From assembly GCF_024464185.1 (NCBI RefSeq), contig NZ_JANHAU010000002.1, forward strand, positions 806,001 to 870,000: a stretch of DNA of 64,000 bases. Direction: 5' to 3'. The translations under genes and the position numbers were made by a program. The stretch is from Haloarchaeobius salinus. Lineage in GTDB: Archaea > Halobacteriota > Halobacteria > Halobacteriales > Natrialbaceae. Positions 56,793 to 64,000 of this stretch are shown here, piece after piece (the stretch's first letter is position 1; each line of letters begins with the position of its first letter). The notes under the pieces are model-generated. The model did not search any database. It worked only from the letters and a program-made list of their open reading frames with translations, and was not told the DNA's origin.

Positions 56793-58028
56793 TCAGAAGA
56801 AGTCGAGGATGGCGGCGTCGTTCTCGGGGAACAGGCGGTCGAGCGTCCCGAGCGTCTCGTCGTCGGCTCGGAGGTCGGTCGTCTTCGCCAGGCGGTCCGC
56901 CGGTGCGTAGCCGGCGAGCATCTGGCTGAGTGCGCCGATGTCCAGCCCGGCGTCGACGTCAGCCCCGTCGTCGACTCGGTGGACCGTCCCGACGCCGTCG
57001 GTCACGTCGAGCCGGAACACCCCGTCGTTCCACGGTGCGAGTCCATCGTCGACGGCGAGGGTGACCACACCGTCGGCGTCGTACCCGACGGTCTCCAGCG
57101 CGTCGGCCACGTCGACGATGCGGACCATCGGCCCACCCTGCAGCTCCGTCTCGACCTCGCCACGGTCCTCGACCAGGTCGGGCAGGACGGTGTCGGGCTG
57201 CTCGTGGAGCGTCACCGTCGACACCTGCGAGTCGTGGTCGCGGCAGAACGCGAGGATGCGGAGGTACGCCTCGTGGTCGCGCGCCCGGTGCTCCCAGACG
57301 TCCAGCTCGCGACCGTCGTCTCCCTCGCTCACCTCGTAGATGACGTACGCTCGCAGCTCGTCCTCGGTGCCCCAGCCGTAGACGAACGGGTCGTCCTCCC
57401 AGCCGGTGAACCGGCGGTATCGCCACCAGTCCTCGTCGCGGTGGACGGTCAGGTCCATACCTGCGGTGTCGGCGCGGTAGACGGCGTCGACGGCCGCCCA
57501 GTCGTCGCCGTCGAGCCGTCGCCAGCGGGCGTCCCCCGTCTCGCGACCCGTGCGCTCGGCCTCCGCGTCGGCGGCCTCGGCGGCGAATTCGAGGGTCTCC
57601 GGCGGGCAGGCGATGTCGACGTACCGGTTCGCGGTCTCCCAGCCGTACTGCCGGTAGAAGCCGTACTCGAACGGCCACAGGGCGCAGATGGGGGCCTCGC
57701 GGTCGTGGTACTCCTGCACCGACCCCTCGAGCATCCGCCGGACGTTGCCACCGCGGCGGTGCTCGGGCGGCGAGGCGACAGCGGAGAGCCCCGGCATCTC
57801 CACGGTCGCGCCGCGGAGCGTCGTCTCGAACCAGAAGTGCCGACAGACCGCGAGCGGGTCGCCGTCGTCGTCGAACACCCCGCGCTTTGCACCGAGGCGG
57901 TCGCGTTCGTGCTGCTCGTCGGGGTCGTACTCCATCGCCCCGGGGCCGGCCTGGGGCCGGAACGCGTAGGTGACGAACTCGTGGAAGGTCGCCGCCTCGT
58001 CGTCCGTGAGGGGGCGGTACGTTGTCAT
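56793..58028 (-). CDS. GNAT acetyltransferase, Eis-like with SCP2 domain
   Basis: This 411-residue protein has the Eis-type plan. An N-terminal GNAT domain has the acetyl-CoA site VASPPEHRRGGNVRRMLEGS (the R-x-x-G-x-x-R/G loop). A second GNAT-like half contains YEVSEGDDGRELDVWE and HEAYLRILAFCRDHDSQVST. A C-terminal sterol-carrier-like domain (about 305-411) begins QGGPMVRIVDVADALETVGY. Mycobacterial Eis acetylates aminoglycosides and lysines, and the role in haloarchaea is unknown. The start at 58028 has a TATA-like CTTCTTACCC patch about 25-35 bases upstream. Confidence 0.85.
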   Translation of the reverse strand: MTTYRPLTDDEAATFHEFVTYAFRPQAGPGAMEYDPDEQHERDRLGAKRGVFDDDGDPLAVCRHFWFETTLRGATVEMPGLSAVASPPEHRRGGNVRRMLEGSVQEYHDREAPICALWPFEYGFYRQYGWETANRYVDIACPPETLEFAAEAADAEAERTGRETGDARWRRLDGDDWAAVDAVYRADTAGMDLTVHRDEDWWRYRRFTGWEDDPFVYGWGTEDELRAYVIYEVSEGDDGRELDVWEHRARDHEAYLRILAFCRDHDSQVSTVTLHEQPDTVLPDLVEDRGEVETELQGGPMVRIVDVADALETVGYDADGVVTLAVDDGLAPWNDGVFRLDVTDGVGTVHRVDDGADVDAGLDIGALSQMLAGYAPADRLAKTTDLRADDETLGTLDRLFPENDAAILDFF

Positions 58029-58172
58029 GGTCGAACGGGCAACGTCGCTGGGTAAGAAGGTTGCCGTAGGGAGCTAGTCGCTGTCACACCGCCACCGGGG
58101 GCCGACCGGGTGTTGTGTGCGAGGGACGCAGGACCGAATGCTATTGTGCTCTACACGCACAGTTATGGGACG

Positions 58173-58433
58173 ATGCTCGAACTGTACCAGTCGGAGGGCT
58201 GCCCGCATTCCCGGAAGGTCAGGGAGACGCTCTCGGCACTCGGCGTCTCGTACGTCGCACACAACCCACGACTCCCGGGCGACCAGGGCGGCGACGTGAC
58301 CAACGAGACGACACACGACCGCCTCACGGCGGTCGGGGACGACCAGATACCGTACCTCGTCGATACGGACCGCGACGTCACGATGTACGAGAGCGACGAC
58401 ATCGTCGAGTACCTCGAGGAGCACTACGCCTAG
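58173..58433 (+). CDS. glutaredoxin/GST-N-like redox protein
   Basis: This 86-residue thioredoxin-fold protein begins MLELYQSEGCPHSRKVRETL, with a CPHS active site near residue 10. It continues GVSYVAHNPRLPGDQGGDVT. The cis-Pro element is DDQIPYLVDTDRDVTMYESD, followed by a helix DIVEYLEEHYA, as in glutathione-S-transferase N-domains and monothiol/dithiol glutaredoxins. Haloarchaea use gamma-glutamylcysteine, so that is a possible partner (inference). ATG 58173 gives the exact family start. An in-frame upstream stretch lacks similarity. Confidence 0.85.
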   Translation: MLELYQSEGCPHSRKVRETLSALGVSYVAHNPRLPGDQGGDVTNETTHDRLTAVGDDQIPYLVDTDRDVTMYESDDIVEYLEEHYA

Positions 58434-58460
58434 GCGCGAGGGTCGAGGCGGTGGCGACCC

Positions 58461-59612
58461 TCAGCCCGAGATGTACGCCTCGAACCGGTCCATCGCCTCG
58501 CGGAGGTCGTCGAGCCCGGTCGCGTAGGAGACGCGGAGGTGGCCCTCGCCGCCGTCGCCGAACGCGTCGCCGGGGACCATCGCGACGCCCTGCTCCTTCA
58601 GCAGGCCCTCGGCGAACGCCTCGGCGGACTCGTCGGTCGGTACCTCGGGGAAGACGTAGAACGCGCCTCTGGCCCGGAAGCAGTCGACACCCATCTCGTC
58701 GAACCGGGAGAGGACGAACCGTCGCCGGCGGTCGTACTCGTCGACCATCGCCTCGACCTCGTCGTCGCAGGAGCGCAGCGCCTCGAGCGCGGCGTACTGC
58801 GCTGTCGTCGGTGCCGACAGCATCCCGTACTGGTGGACGCGGTTGATGGCAGTGACCACCTCGGGCGGGGCCATCGCGTAGCCCAGCCGCAGCCCCGTCA
58901 TCGCGTAGGCCTTCGAGAAGCCGTTGAAGACGACGGTGCGCTCGCGCATCCCCGGCAGGGTGGCGATGGAGGTGTGCTCGTTCTCGTACTGCAACTCGGC
59001 GTAGATCTCGTCCGAGAGCACGCCGAGGTCGTGCTCCCGGCAGAACTCCGCGACCGGCTCCAGCTCCTCGCCGGTCATCACCGCACCGGTCGGGTTGTTC
59101 GGGTAACAGAGCATCAGCAGGTCGGCGTCGGCCGCGCCAGCCGACTCGAGTGCCTCGGGGGTGAGCTTGAACTCGTCGGCTTCCCGGGTCGGCACGCGCA
59201 GCGGCTCGCCGCCGGCGAAGATGACGCCGGGCACGTACGAGATGTACGCCGGCTCGACCACCGCGACGGTGTCGCCGGGGTCGACGAGCGCCCGGAGCGC
59301 CGCGTCGACGGCCTCGCTCACGCCCGTCGTCACCAGGATCTCCTCGTCCGGGCCGTAGTCGAGGTCGTAGCGGTCGTCGACGTGACCCGAGATGGCCTCC
59401 CGGAGCTCCAGCAGCCCACGGTTCGACGTGTAGCTCGTCCGGCCGCGCTCCAGCGAGTCGATGGCCGCGTCGCGGGCCGCCCACGGCGCGGAGAAGTCCG
59501 GCTCGCCGACGCCCAGCGAGATGACGTCGTCGCGTTCCTCCGCCAGCTCGAAGAACCTGCGGATGCCCGACGGCGGTACCGCCCGAACGCGGTCTGCGGT
59601 CTCCAGCCCCAT
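58461..59612 (-). CDS. pyridoxal-phosphate aminotransferase, class I
   Basis: This 383-residue fold-type I aminotransferase has MGLETADRVRAVPPSGIRRF at the start and the substrate segment VISLGVGEPDFSAP. The PLP-contact landmarks are LLMLCYPNNPTGAVMTGEEL, SDEIYAELQYENEH and VVFNGFSKAYAMTGLRLGYA (PLP Lys in SKAYAMTG). HLRVSYATGLDDLREAMDRF closes the protein. Aspartate- or aromatic-aminotransferase specificity is usual for this group, and exact specificity is uncertain. An Lrp-type regulator with an amino-acid-sensing domain is encoded two bases upstream on the same strand, suggesting co-expression. Confidence 0.92.
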   Translation of the reverse strand: MGLETADRVRAVPPSGIRRFFELAEERDDVISLGVGEPDFSAPWAARDAAIDSLERGRTSYTSNRGLLELREAISGHVDDRYDLDYGPDEEILVTTGVSEAVDAALRALVDPGDTVAVVEPAYISYVPGVIFAGGEPLRVPTREADEFKLTPEALESAGAADADLLMLCYPNNPTGAVMTGEELEPVAEFCREHDLGVLSDEIYAELQYENEHTSIATLPGMRERTVVFNGFSKAYAMTGLRLGYAMAPPEVVTAINRVHQYGMLSAPTTAQYAALEALRSCDDEVEAMVDEYDRRRRFVLSRFDEMGVDCFRARGAFYVFPEVPTDESAEAFAEGLLKEQGVAMVPGDAFGDGGEGHLRVSYATGLDDLREAMDRFEAYISG

Positions 59613-59614
59613 GG

Positions 59615-60103
59615 TCAGGGTGACACCGAGAGCCGGTCGTCTTCGTCGTCGTCGTCCAGGACGACCCCGCGGTCCTTGTACGTCGTCATGACGTAGTGCG
59701 TGACCGTCTGGGTGACCTCCGGGACGGGCGCGACCTTCTCGCTGATGAAGATGGAGACGTCGTGCATCGACGACCCCTCGACCTCCATGAGGAAGTCGTA
59801 GTCGCCGCTGACCAGCCGGAGGGTCTTGACCTGCGGGAAGCGCGCGAGCCGTTCGGCGATGTCGCCGTAGCCCGTCTCGCGGTCGAGGGTGACGTTGAGC
59901 TCCACCGTCGCGCGGACCACCTCGCGGTCGGTCCGCTCCCAGTCGACGATGGCCTGGTAGCCAGCGACGACTCCCTCCTCTTCCAGTGCCGCGAGTGCCG
60001 CCTCGACCTCGTTCTCGGTCAGGTCGGTCATGCGTGCGAGGTCCGCCGTCGTGTGACGTGCGTCCTCGACCAGCAGGTCGAGCAGGTCGTCCCGTGCCGT
60101 CAT
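59615..60103 (-). CDS. Lrp/AsnC family regulator
   Basis: This 162-residue protein has an HTH at residues about 18-45 (TTADLARMTDLTENEVEAAL) and an RAM/AsnC effector domain from about 75. Effector-domain landmarks are REVVRATVELNVTLDRETGY, RFPQVKTLRLVSGDYDFLME and MHDVSIFISEKVAPVPEVTQ, with a Gly-Asp-Tyr-Asp patch typical of amino-acid-sensing sites. The acidic tail DDDDEDD is haloarchaeal. Its start is ATG 60103 (MTARDDLLDLLVEDARH), favoured over one nine codons upstream. The aminotransferase begins two bases after its stop and is a likely target. Confidence 0.9.
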   Translation of the reverse strand: MTARDDLLDLLVEDARHTTADLARMTDLTENEVEAALAALEEEGVVAGYQAIVDWERTDREVVRATVELNVTLDRETGYGDIAERLARFPQVKTLRLVSGDYDFLMEVEGSSMHDVSIFISEKVAPVPEVTQTVTHYVMTTYKDRGVVLDDDDEDDRLSVSP

Positions 60104-60178
60104 ACCCCTAGGAGTCGGCGAGGGGGTCAAAAGCGTTGCTTCCGCGTCCGGGTTCGCCGCGAACGAAGCGTGGCGGAC

Positions 60179-61003
60179 TCAGTCGGGGACGTGACCGAGG
60201 TCGACGTCCTCGAACGCGCCCGGGCGACGCCCCTCCGTCGCGTAGACGTACAGGGCCGTCTTGGCGATGCTCGACAGCGACGCGCTGAACAGGTACACAC
60301 CGACGAGCAGGACGGCGGCGACGGCCACCGACGCGCCGAACCCGAAGCCGCTCCCCGACGCGATGCCGAGGAACAGGACCGTACCCGCGACGATGACGAC
60401 CGGCAGCATGAACAGGAACGTGACGATACCCACGCCGAAGTGCGCACCGGCGGTCTCGCCCCACGTCCCCTTGAACGTCTCACCGCTCCGGCGAACCGCC
60501 TCCCGGACCGAGACGTCCTCGAAGGCGATGACGGGGACGACGAAGTAGGTGAGGATGGACCACGCGACGCTGACGATGCCCGCCAGGATCTCGGCGAGGA
60601 GGCTGTCCTGGCTGTCGATGAGCTGGACGACGACGCCGACGGTCGCCGATATCACCGACCAGACGAGCAGCGTGCCCTTGTTGCGCCACGCGGCGGCCAT
60701 CCCGCTCCGGAACGACGGTTCGCCACCCTCGAACGCGGTCCGCGTCTCGTGCATCAGCGCCGCCGTGGAGAAGGAGGCGACGAACGTCGTCCCGAGGTAG
60801 AGCAGGAACAGCACGCCGAGCGCGACGACATCGGACCCGAACCCGCCGACGACTGACGTACCTCCGACCAGTAGTGCGACGTAGCAGAGCCCACCGACGC
60901 CGCCGACCAGCGGGAACACCGCCAGCTCGGGGTCGTCGCGGAGCACCCGGATACTGTCCTTCGTGAGCGCCCAGCCGGTCCGGAGGCGTGTGAGCAGTCC
61001 CAT
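60179..61003 (-). CDS. DUF6159-like six-helix membrane protein
   Basis: This 274-residue membrane protein matches, by memory, the DUF6159 family of unknown function. Opening MGLLTRLRTGWALTKDSIRV is amphipathic. It is followed by about six hydrophobic segments, for instance GGLCYVALLVGGTSVVGGF and MLPVVIVAGTVLFLGIAS. Two polar stretches rich in Arg/Glu recur: GGEPSFRSGMAAAWRNKGT and FEDVSVREAVRRSGETFKG. The C-terminal TEGRRPGAFEDVDLGHVPD is soluble. It resembles glycerophosphoryl/quinol-pathway envelope proteins in pattern only. It follows the acidic gene below by a 51-base spacer. Confidence 0.65.
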   Translation of the reverse strand: MGLLTRLRTGWALTKDSIRVLRDDPELAVFPLVGGVGGLCYVALLVGGTSVVGGFGSDVVALGVLFLLYLGTTFVASFSTAALMHETRTAFEGGEPSFRSGMAAAWRNKGTLLVWSVISATVGVVVQLIDSQDSLLAEILAGIVSVAWSILTYFVVPVIAFEDVSVREAVRRSGETFKGTWGETAGAHFGVGIVTFLFMLPVVIVAGTVLFLGIASGSGFGFGASVAVAAVLLVGVYLFSASLSSIAKTALYVYATEGRRPGAFEDVDLGHVPD

Positions 61004-61054
61004 GCGAGCACAGATGCCCGGGTGTCGGATAAAGGACGGCGGACGGTTTCTCGC

Positions 61055-61600
61055 TCAGTAGTTCTTGAACAGGTGCGCCCGCACGTCGTCCTTCGTCTGG
61101 ACGTACTGCGTCGTCCCGTCGGGCATGTCGACCTCGTACCTGGCGTCCTCCTTCGACGCCTCGCGCCACTTGCCGTCGTGGGTGTCGAGCAGGTTCATCA
61201 TCGCGTTCAGCCGGTCGTCGCCCGCCTCGCTCCCGTCGCTCGGGTCCGGCATCGACGAGGAGCTCCCCGACGTGGTCGTCCCACCGTCCGCTGCCTCCGC
61301 CTGTGTGCCCTCGTCCGCGGCCGCTCCACCGTCGGCTGTCGCCTCCTCCTCGTCCTGGTGCTCGACGGCCTCGGCCGCCTGCTCCTCCGTCGACTCGTCC
61401 CCCACCGCGTCGTCCGTCTCCGACGGTGGTGCGACGTCCACATCGACGTCGACGTCGATCTCGTCGGTGTCGACGGTGTCGATGAGGTACTGCAGCGCGT
61501 CCCGCTTTCGCACGTAGCCGTACCGCGTCTCGGCCTGCAGCTCCGCCCGCAGCGATTCGAGGAACTCCGCCTGCGCGTCGGAGACGGTCATCTCTGGCAT
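61055..61600 (-). CDS. acidic protein with disordered centre, unknown function
   Basis: This 181-residue protein has a helical N-terminus (MTVSDAQAEFLESLRAELQA, then ETRYGYVRKRDALQYLIDTV). A long low-complexity acidic linker runs from about 65 to 130 (Asp/Glu/Ala/Thr/Ser). The compact C-terminal piece HDGKWREASKEDARYEVDMP is followed by QYVQTKDDVRAHLFKNY. The linker between two folded parts suggests a flexible tether. I know no family. It has a minus-strand GCTTATTACGG box about 25 bases before its ATG at 61600. Confidence 0.6.
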   Translation of the reverse strand: MPEMTVSDAQAEFLESLRAELQAETRYGYVRKRDALQYLIDTVDTDEIDVDVDVDVAPPSETDDAVGDESTEEQAAEAVEHQDEEEATADGGAAADEGTQAEAADGGTTTSGSSSSMPDPSDGSEAGDDRLNAMMNLLDTHDGKWREASKEDARYEVDMPDGTTQYVQTKDDVRAHLFKNY

Positions 61601-61620
61601 GGTTCCACTCTCGAAGCCCC

Positions 61621-61631
61621 CCGTAATAAGC
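61621..61631 (-). promoter_or_regulatory. TATA box of the acidic-protein gene
   Basis: Minus-strand GCTTATTACGG lies about 21-31 bases before the ATG at 61600. Confidence 0.6.
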
Positions 61632-61660
61632 GTGGACACTCGCCGGAGCCCTGAACACCA

Positions 61661-61670
61661 GCCATTAAGC
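61661..61670 (+). promoter_or_regulatory. TATA box of the redoxin gene
   Basis: GCCATTAAGC lies about 26-35 bases before the ATG at 61696. It is back-to-back with the minus-strand box at 61621-61631. Confidence 0.6.
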
Positions 61671-61695
61671 CGCCGAGCGCCAAGATGATGGCGAC

Positions 61696-62262
61696 ATGGT
61701 CCAGATGGAGTCAGACTCGAACCTCGGAGCCGGTGACGTCGCACCCGACTTCGAACTGCCGGGTGTCGACGGCGAGACGTACACGCTCGACAGCTTCGCC
61801 GACGCCGAGGCGCTGCTGCTCGTGTTCACCTGCAACCACTGCCCCTACGCGCAGGCGAAGTTCGACCTGCTGAACGAGCTCGCGGCCGAGCACGACGACG
61901 TGGCCGTCGTCGGCATCAACCCGAACGACGCCGAGGAGTACCCGGACGACTCCTTCGACGCGATGCGCGAGTGGACCGCGGACGGGCGCATCCAGTACGA
62001 CGCCTACCTCCGCGACGAGTCCCAGGAGGTCGCGGCCGAGTACGGTGCGGTCTGCACCCCCGACCCGTTCCTGTTCGCCAACGAGGACGGCGAGTTCCGA
62101 CTCGTCTACCAGGGCCGCCTCGACGACGCCCTGAACCCGGAGGACGAGCCGACGCGGTTCCACGTCCGCGAGGCCATCGACGCCGTCCTCGCCGGCGAGG
62201 ACGTCGACCTCGAGTGGGAGCCCTCGCGTGGCTGCTCCATCAAGTGGAAGGACGACGACTGA
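61696..62262 (+). CDS. thioredoxin-fold redoxin (AhpC/TSA-like)
   Basis: This 188-residue thioredoxin-fold protein has GDVAPDFELPGVDGETYTL near the N-terminus and LLLVFTCNHCPYAQAKFD, a CxxC in the position of the peroxidatic/resolving site (about 45-48). Later come VVGINPNDAEEYPDDSFDAM and PDPFLFANEDGEFRLVYQGR. It ends SRGCSIKWKDDD, with a third Cys. This pattern matches the thiol-peroxidase/ResA-like redoxins seen in archaea, so disulfide reduction or peroxide removal is plausible. The ATG at 61696 is 26-35 bases after a TATA box. A second ATG at codon four is possible. Confidence 0.85.
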   Translation: MVQMESDSNLGAGDVAPDFELPGVDGETYTLDSFADAEALLLVFTCNHCPYAQAKFDLLNELAAEHDDVAVVGINPNDAEEYPDDSFDAMREWTADGRIQYDAYLRDESQEVAAEYGAVCTPDPFLFANEDGEFRLVYQGRLDDALNPEDEPTRFHVREAIDAVLAGEDVDLEWEPSRGCSIKWKDDD

Positions 62263-62286
62263 ACAGGGGCGAACCGGCCCCCGAAA

Positions 62287-63369
62287 TCAGACCGCGCGCC
62301 GGTACTGTATCGGCCACTCGACCTCGTCTTCTCTGCCGAGTTTCTCCGCGGCGTGCAGCGTGAAGTACGGATCCCGCAGGTGCTCGCGACCGACGATGGC
62401 GAGGTCGGCCCGGCCGTTCCGTATCAGTTCGTCGGCCTGCTCGGGGGCCGTGATCCCGCCGACTGCACCGACCAGCGCGTCGGTCGCCTCGTCAACGCGC
62501 TCCGCGTAGGGCACCTGGTAGCCCGGCCCCGTGTCCGGGATCTGCTGGTCGGGGTGGAGCCCGCCCGCCGAGACGTCTATCAGGTCCGCCCCCTCGTCGG
62601 CGAGATCGCCGGCCAGCCGGGCGGTGTCGTCGACGGTCCACGAGTCGCGGTCGGGCAGCCAGTCCGTCGCCGACACGCGGACGAAGACGGGCTTCCCGTC
62701 GGGCCAGACCTCGCGGACTGCCGCGGTCGCCTCGCGGACGACTCTGGTCCGGTCCTCGAAGTCGCCGCCGTAGCGGTCGTCGCGGCGGTTCGTCACCGGC
62801 GAGCAGAACTCGTGGAGCAGGTAGCCGTGGGCGGCGTGGACCTCCGCGATCTCGAAGCCGGCGTCGAGTGCGCGCTCGGCCGCGGCCCGGAAGTCGTCGA
62901 CGACGCTCTCTACCTCCTCGGTCGTCATCGTCGCGACGGTCTTGTCGTCGTCGTAGGGATACGCCTCGGCGGACGGCGAGGGCGCGACCCAGCCGTCACC
63001 GTCGGGCTGCACCGGCGTCGAGCCGTCCCACGGGGGCGTCTTCGAGCCCTTGTGGCCGGCGTGTGCGAGCTGGATGGCCGGCACCGAGCCCTGTCCGGCG
63101 ATGAAGGCGGCGATGGGCGCGAGCGCGTCGGCGTGCGCGTCGCTCCAGATGCCGAGGTCGTCGGGGGAGATGCGGCCCGCGGGCGAGACGGCCGTCGCCT
63201 CGGTCATGACGATGCCCGCGCCGCCGACGGCCCGACTGCCCAGATGTTGCTGGTGCCAGTCCGTCGCCAGCCCGTCGCCCGCACAGGAGTACTGGCACAT
63301 CGGGGAGACCATCACGCGGTTCGGCACCCTCGTCTCGCGTATCGACAGGTCTGCGAAGAGGTCGCTCAT
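62287..63369 (-). CDS. old-yellow-enzyme NADPH:flavin oxidoreductase
   Basis: This 360-residue FMN barrel enzyme of the OYE family (YqjM-like) reduces enones or other activated alkenes with NAD(P)H. Landmarks are LSIRETRVPNRVMVSPMCQY, FMN-binding GGAGIVMTEATAVSPAGRIS, and IQLAHAGHKGSKTPPWDGST. Next come the catalytic-site helix IAEVHAAHGYLLHEFCSPVT with NRRDDRYGGDFEDRTRV, and VGAVGGITAPEQADELIRNG. The two active-site histidines (HAAH) and the following Tyr are present. The ATG at 63369 gives MSDLFADLSIRETRVP. It is convergent with the redoxin gene (24 bases between stops). A common redox theme of the pair is only suggestive. Confidence 0.9.
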   Translation of the reverse strand: MSDLFADLSIRETRVPNRVMVSPMCQYSCAGDGLATDWHQQHLGSRAVGGAGIVMTEATAVSPAGRISPDDLGIWSDAHADALAPIAAFIAGQGSVPAIQLAHAGHKGSKTPPWDGSTPVQPDGDGWVAPSPSAEAYPYDDDKTVATMTTEEVESVVDDFRAAAERALDAGFEIAEVHAAHGYLLHEFCSPVTNRRDDRYGGDFEDRTRVVREATAAVREVWPDGKPVFVRVSATDWLPDRDSWTVDDTARLAGDLADEGADLIDVSAGGLHPDQQIPDTGPGYQVPYAERVDEATDALVGAVGGITAPEQADELIRNGRADLAIVGREHLRDPYFTLHAAEKLGREDEVEWPIQYRRAV

Positions 63370-63503
63370 CGGCGGTGGTAGCGCGTCGGCGGGGGTCAAG
63401 CCCACGGTGCCCGCACCCCTTGCCGCTACGATGGAGACCCGGACGGTGTCCGACGGAGAGACAGCCGGCCAGCCGGGGCTTTCGAAGTGGTGTCGATGGG
63501 GCC

Positions 63504-63530
63504 TGTCGAACGACGATGTTGTATTCGACA
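63504..63530 (+). promoter_or_regulatory. 7-bp inverted repeat upstream of the btpA-like gene
   Basis: TGTCGAA (63504-63510) and TTCGACA (63524-63530) are perfect inverted arms separated by 13 bases. They lie about 40 bases upstream of the TATA-like GGGCTTATCG (63568-63577) of the gene starting at 63601, where an activator or repressor could bind. Confidence 0.35.
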
Positions 63531-63567
63531 ACGAGCGTATCCGAACACGACCTCGCACGGAAGGACG

Positions 63568-63577
63568 GGGCTTATCG
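63568..63577 (+). promoter_or_regulatory. TATA box of the btpA-like gene
   Basis: GGGCTTATCG lies 24-33 bases before the ATG at 63601. Confidence 0.6.
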
Positions 63578-63600
63578 CACTCGCCGAAGAACCTCGTCGC

Positions 63601-64000
63601 ATGAACCTGCAGGAGACGTTCGGGACGGACGCACCGGTCGTCGGCATGGTCCACCTGCCGCCGCTGCCGGGTGCACCCCGGTTCGACGGCGACCGCGCGG
63701 GACTGCGAGAACAGATGCTGGCAGATGCCAGCGCGCTCGAAGTCGGCGGTGTGGACGGCATCATGGTCGAGAACTTCGGCGACGCGCCGTTCTACCCCGA
63801 GGACGTGCCGAAGCACGTCGTCGCCGAGATGGCGTCCCTCGGGACGGAGCTGGTCGACGAGGTGTCGATCCCGGTCGGCATCAACGTGCTCCGGAACGAC
63901 GCCGAGGCCGCGCTTTCCATCGCGGCCGCGGTCGACGCGGACTACGTCCGGGTGAACGCACACGTCGGCGCGACGGTCACCGACCAGGGGCTCATCCAGG
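63601..64000 (+). CDS. BtpA/SgcQ family protein, truncated by window end
   Basis: Only the N-terminal 133 residues are present, because the gene runs off the window. The start MNLQETFGTDAPVVGMVHLP and the following VGMVHLPPLPGAPRFDGDRA are diagnostic of BtpA/SgcQ TIM-barrel proteins. GGVDGIMVENFGDAPFYPED and SIPVGINVLRNDAEAALSIA match barrel strands. YVRVNAHVGATVTDQGLIQ ends the visible part. Cyanobacterial BtpA affects photosystem I stability, but haloarchaeal members have no established function. ATG 63601 is set by the TATA box. Confidence 0.85.
   Translation, partial: MNLQETFGTDAPVVGMVHLPPLPGAPRFDGDRAGLREQMLADASALEVGGVDGIMVENFGDAPFYPEDVPKHVVAEMASLGTELVDEVSIPVGINVLRNDAEAALSIAAAVDADYVRVNAHVGATVTDQGLIQ

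Noticed and set aside
1-64000. tRNA, rRNA, insertion sequences, provirus genes
   Set aside because: I scanned the spacers for T-arm-like and transposase patterns and found none that I could support.

Overview
The window is a chromosomal segment of an extremely halophilic archaeon (class Halobacteria). Three things support this. The DNA is strongly GC-rich and the proteins are rich in Asp and Glu. Information-processing genes are archaeal (TFB, RpoP/Rpo12, L37Ae, prefoldin beta, PAN proteasome ATPase, KEOPS Pcc1, GatABC). Many proteins are of haloarchaeal type (HalX response regulator, phosphomevalonate decarboxylase, a CtaA-half/CtaB fusion). Promoters are archaeal TATA boxes about 25-35 nt before the start codon, often implying leaderless mRNAs. 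I cannot name the genus. I recognise no insertion sequence, provirus, CRISPR array, rRNA or tRNA gene.

Layout. 1-2.9 kb: end of truD, a DUF2103 protein, then a compact run rpl37ae-rpoP-pcc1-prefoldin beta-DUF3194. 2.9-6.9 kb: DUF2070 membrane protein, GMP synthase amidotransferase subunit, a 44-residue membrane protein and PAN. 7.1-12.8 kb: an HTH regulator, 3-hydroxyacyl-CoA dehydrogenase, an exported membrane protein, a squalene-synthase-type prenyltransferase, acyl-CoA dehydrogenase, a PadR-like regulator and a small orphan. 12.8-18.5 kb: a terminal-oxidase cluster with coxB, coxC, a large membrane protein, a zinc-finger membrane protein, and divergently a half-CtaA/CtaB fusion with a membrane protein. 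18.5-22.8 kb: an ArsR-like regulator facing an MFS exporter, phosphomevalonate decarboxylase and two orphans. 22.9-27.9 kb: thiamine thiazole synthase (Thi4), a SagB-like double nitroreductase, a methyltransferase, ThiR and dCTP deaminase. 27.9-37.1 kb: two small membrane proteins, topoisomerase I, a Thr/Pro-stalked beta-helix surface protein, a divergent RtcB and GatB. 37.1-37.9 kb: a gene-free structured region. 37.9-43.7 kb: menA-menC-menE, a DsrE-like protein, phosphopantetheine adenylyltransferase, an NRDE protein and an HTH regulator. 43.7-51.7 kb: an orphan, gatC-gatA, tfb, a membrane protein, an asparagine-synthase-like/PHP pair and purL. 51.9-64 kb: a FocA-type transporter, a HalX response regulator, a degenerate PAS-PAS-GAF histidine kinase, a D-amino-acid-oxidase-family enzyme, an Eis-like acetyltransferase, a glutaredoxin-like protein, an aminotransferase with an Lrp-type regulator, membrane and acidic orphans, a redoxin, an old-yellow-enzyme reductase and the start of a BtpA-family gene.

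Linked functions visible here are haem A synthesis with its oxidase subunits, menaquinone side-chain/ring steps (MenA, C, E), thiamine thiazole synthesis with its likely repressor, and Asp/Glu-tRNA transamidation (GatA, B, C, with gatB unlinked).

The most unusual stretch is the 748-base gene-free interval at 37,122-37,869. It holds two divergent copies of a roughly 95-base hairpin element in opposite orientation. Four pairs of their 13-bp stems differ by matched changes that keep the pairing, and two further hairpins lie between the copies. This points to a conserved DNA or RNA structure that I cannot match to a known family. Other items worth attention are an L37Ae without its zinc-finger cysteines, a histidine kinase lacking its phospho-acceptor histidine beside a normal response regulator, and several candidate operator sites at regulator promoters.
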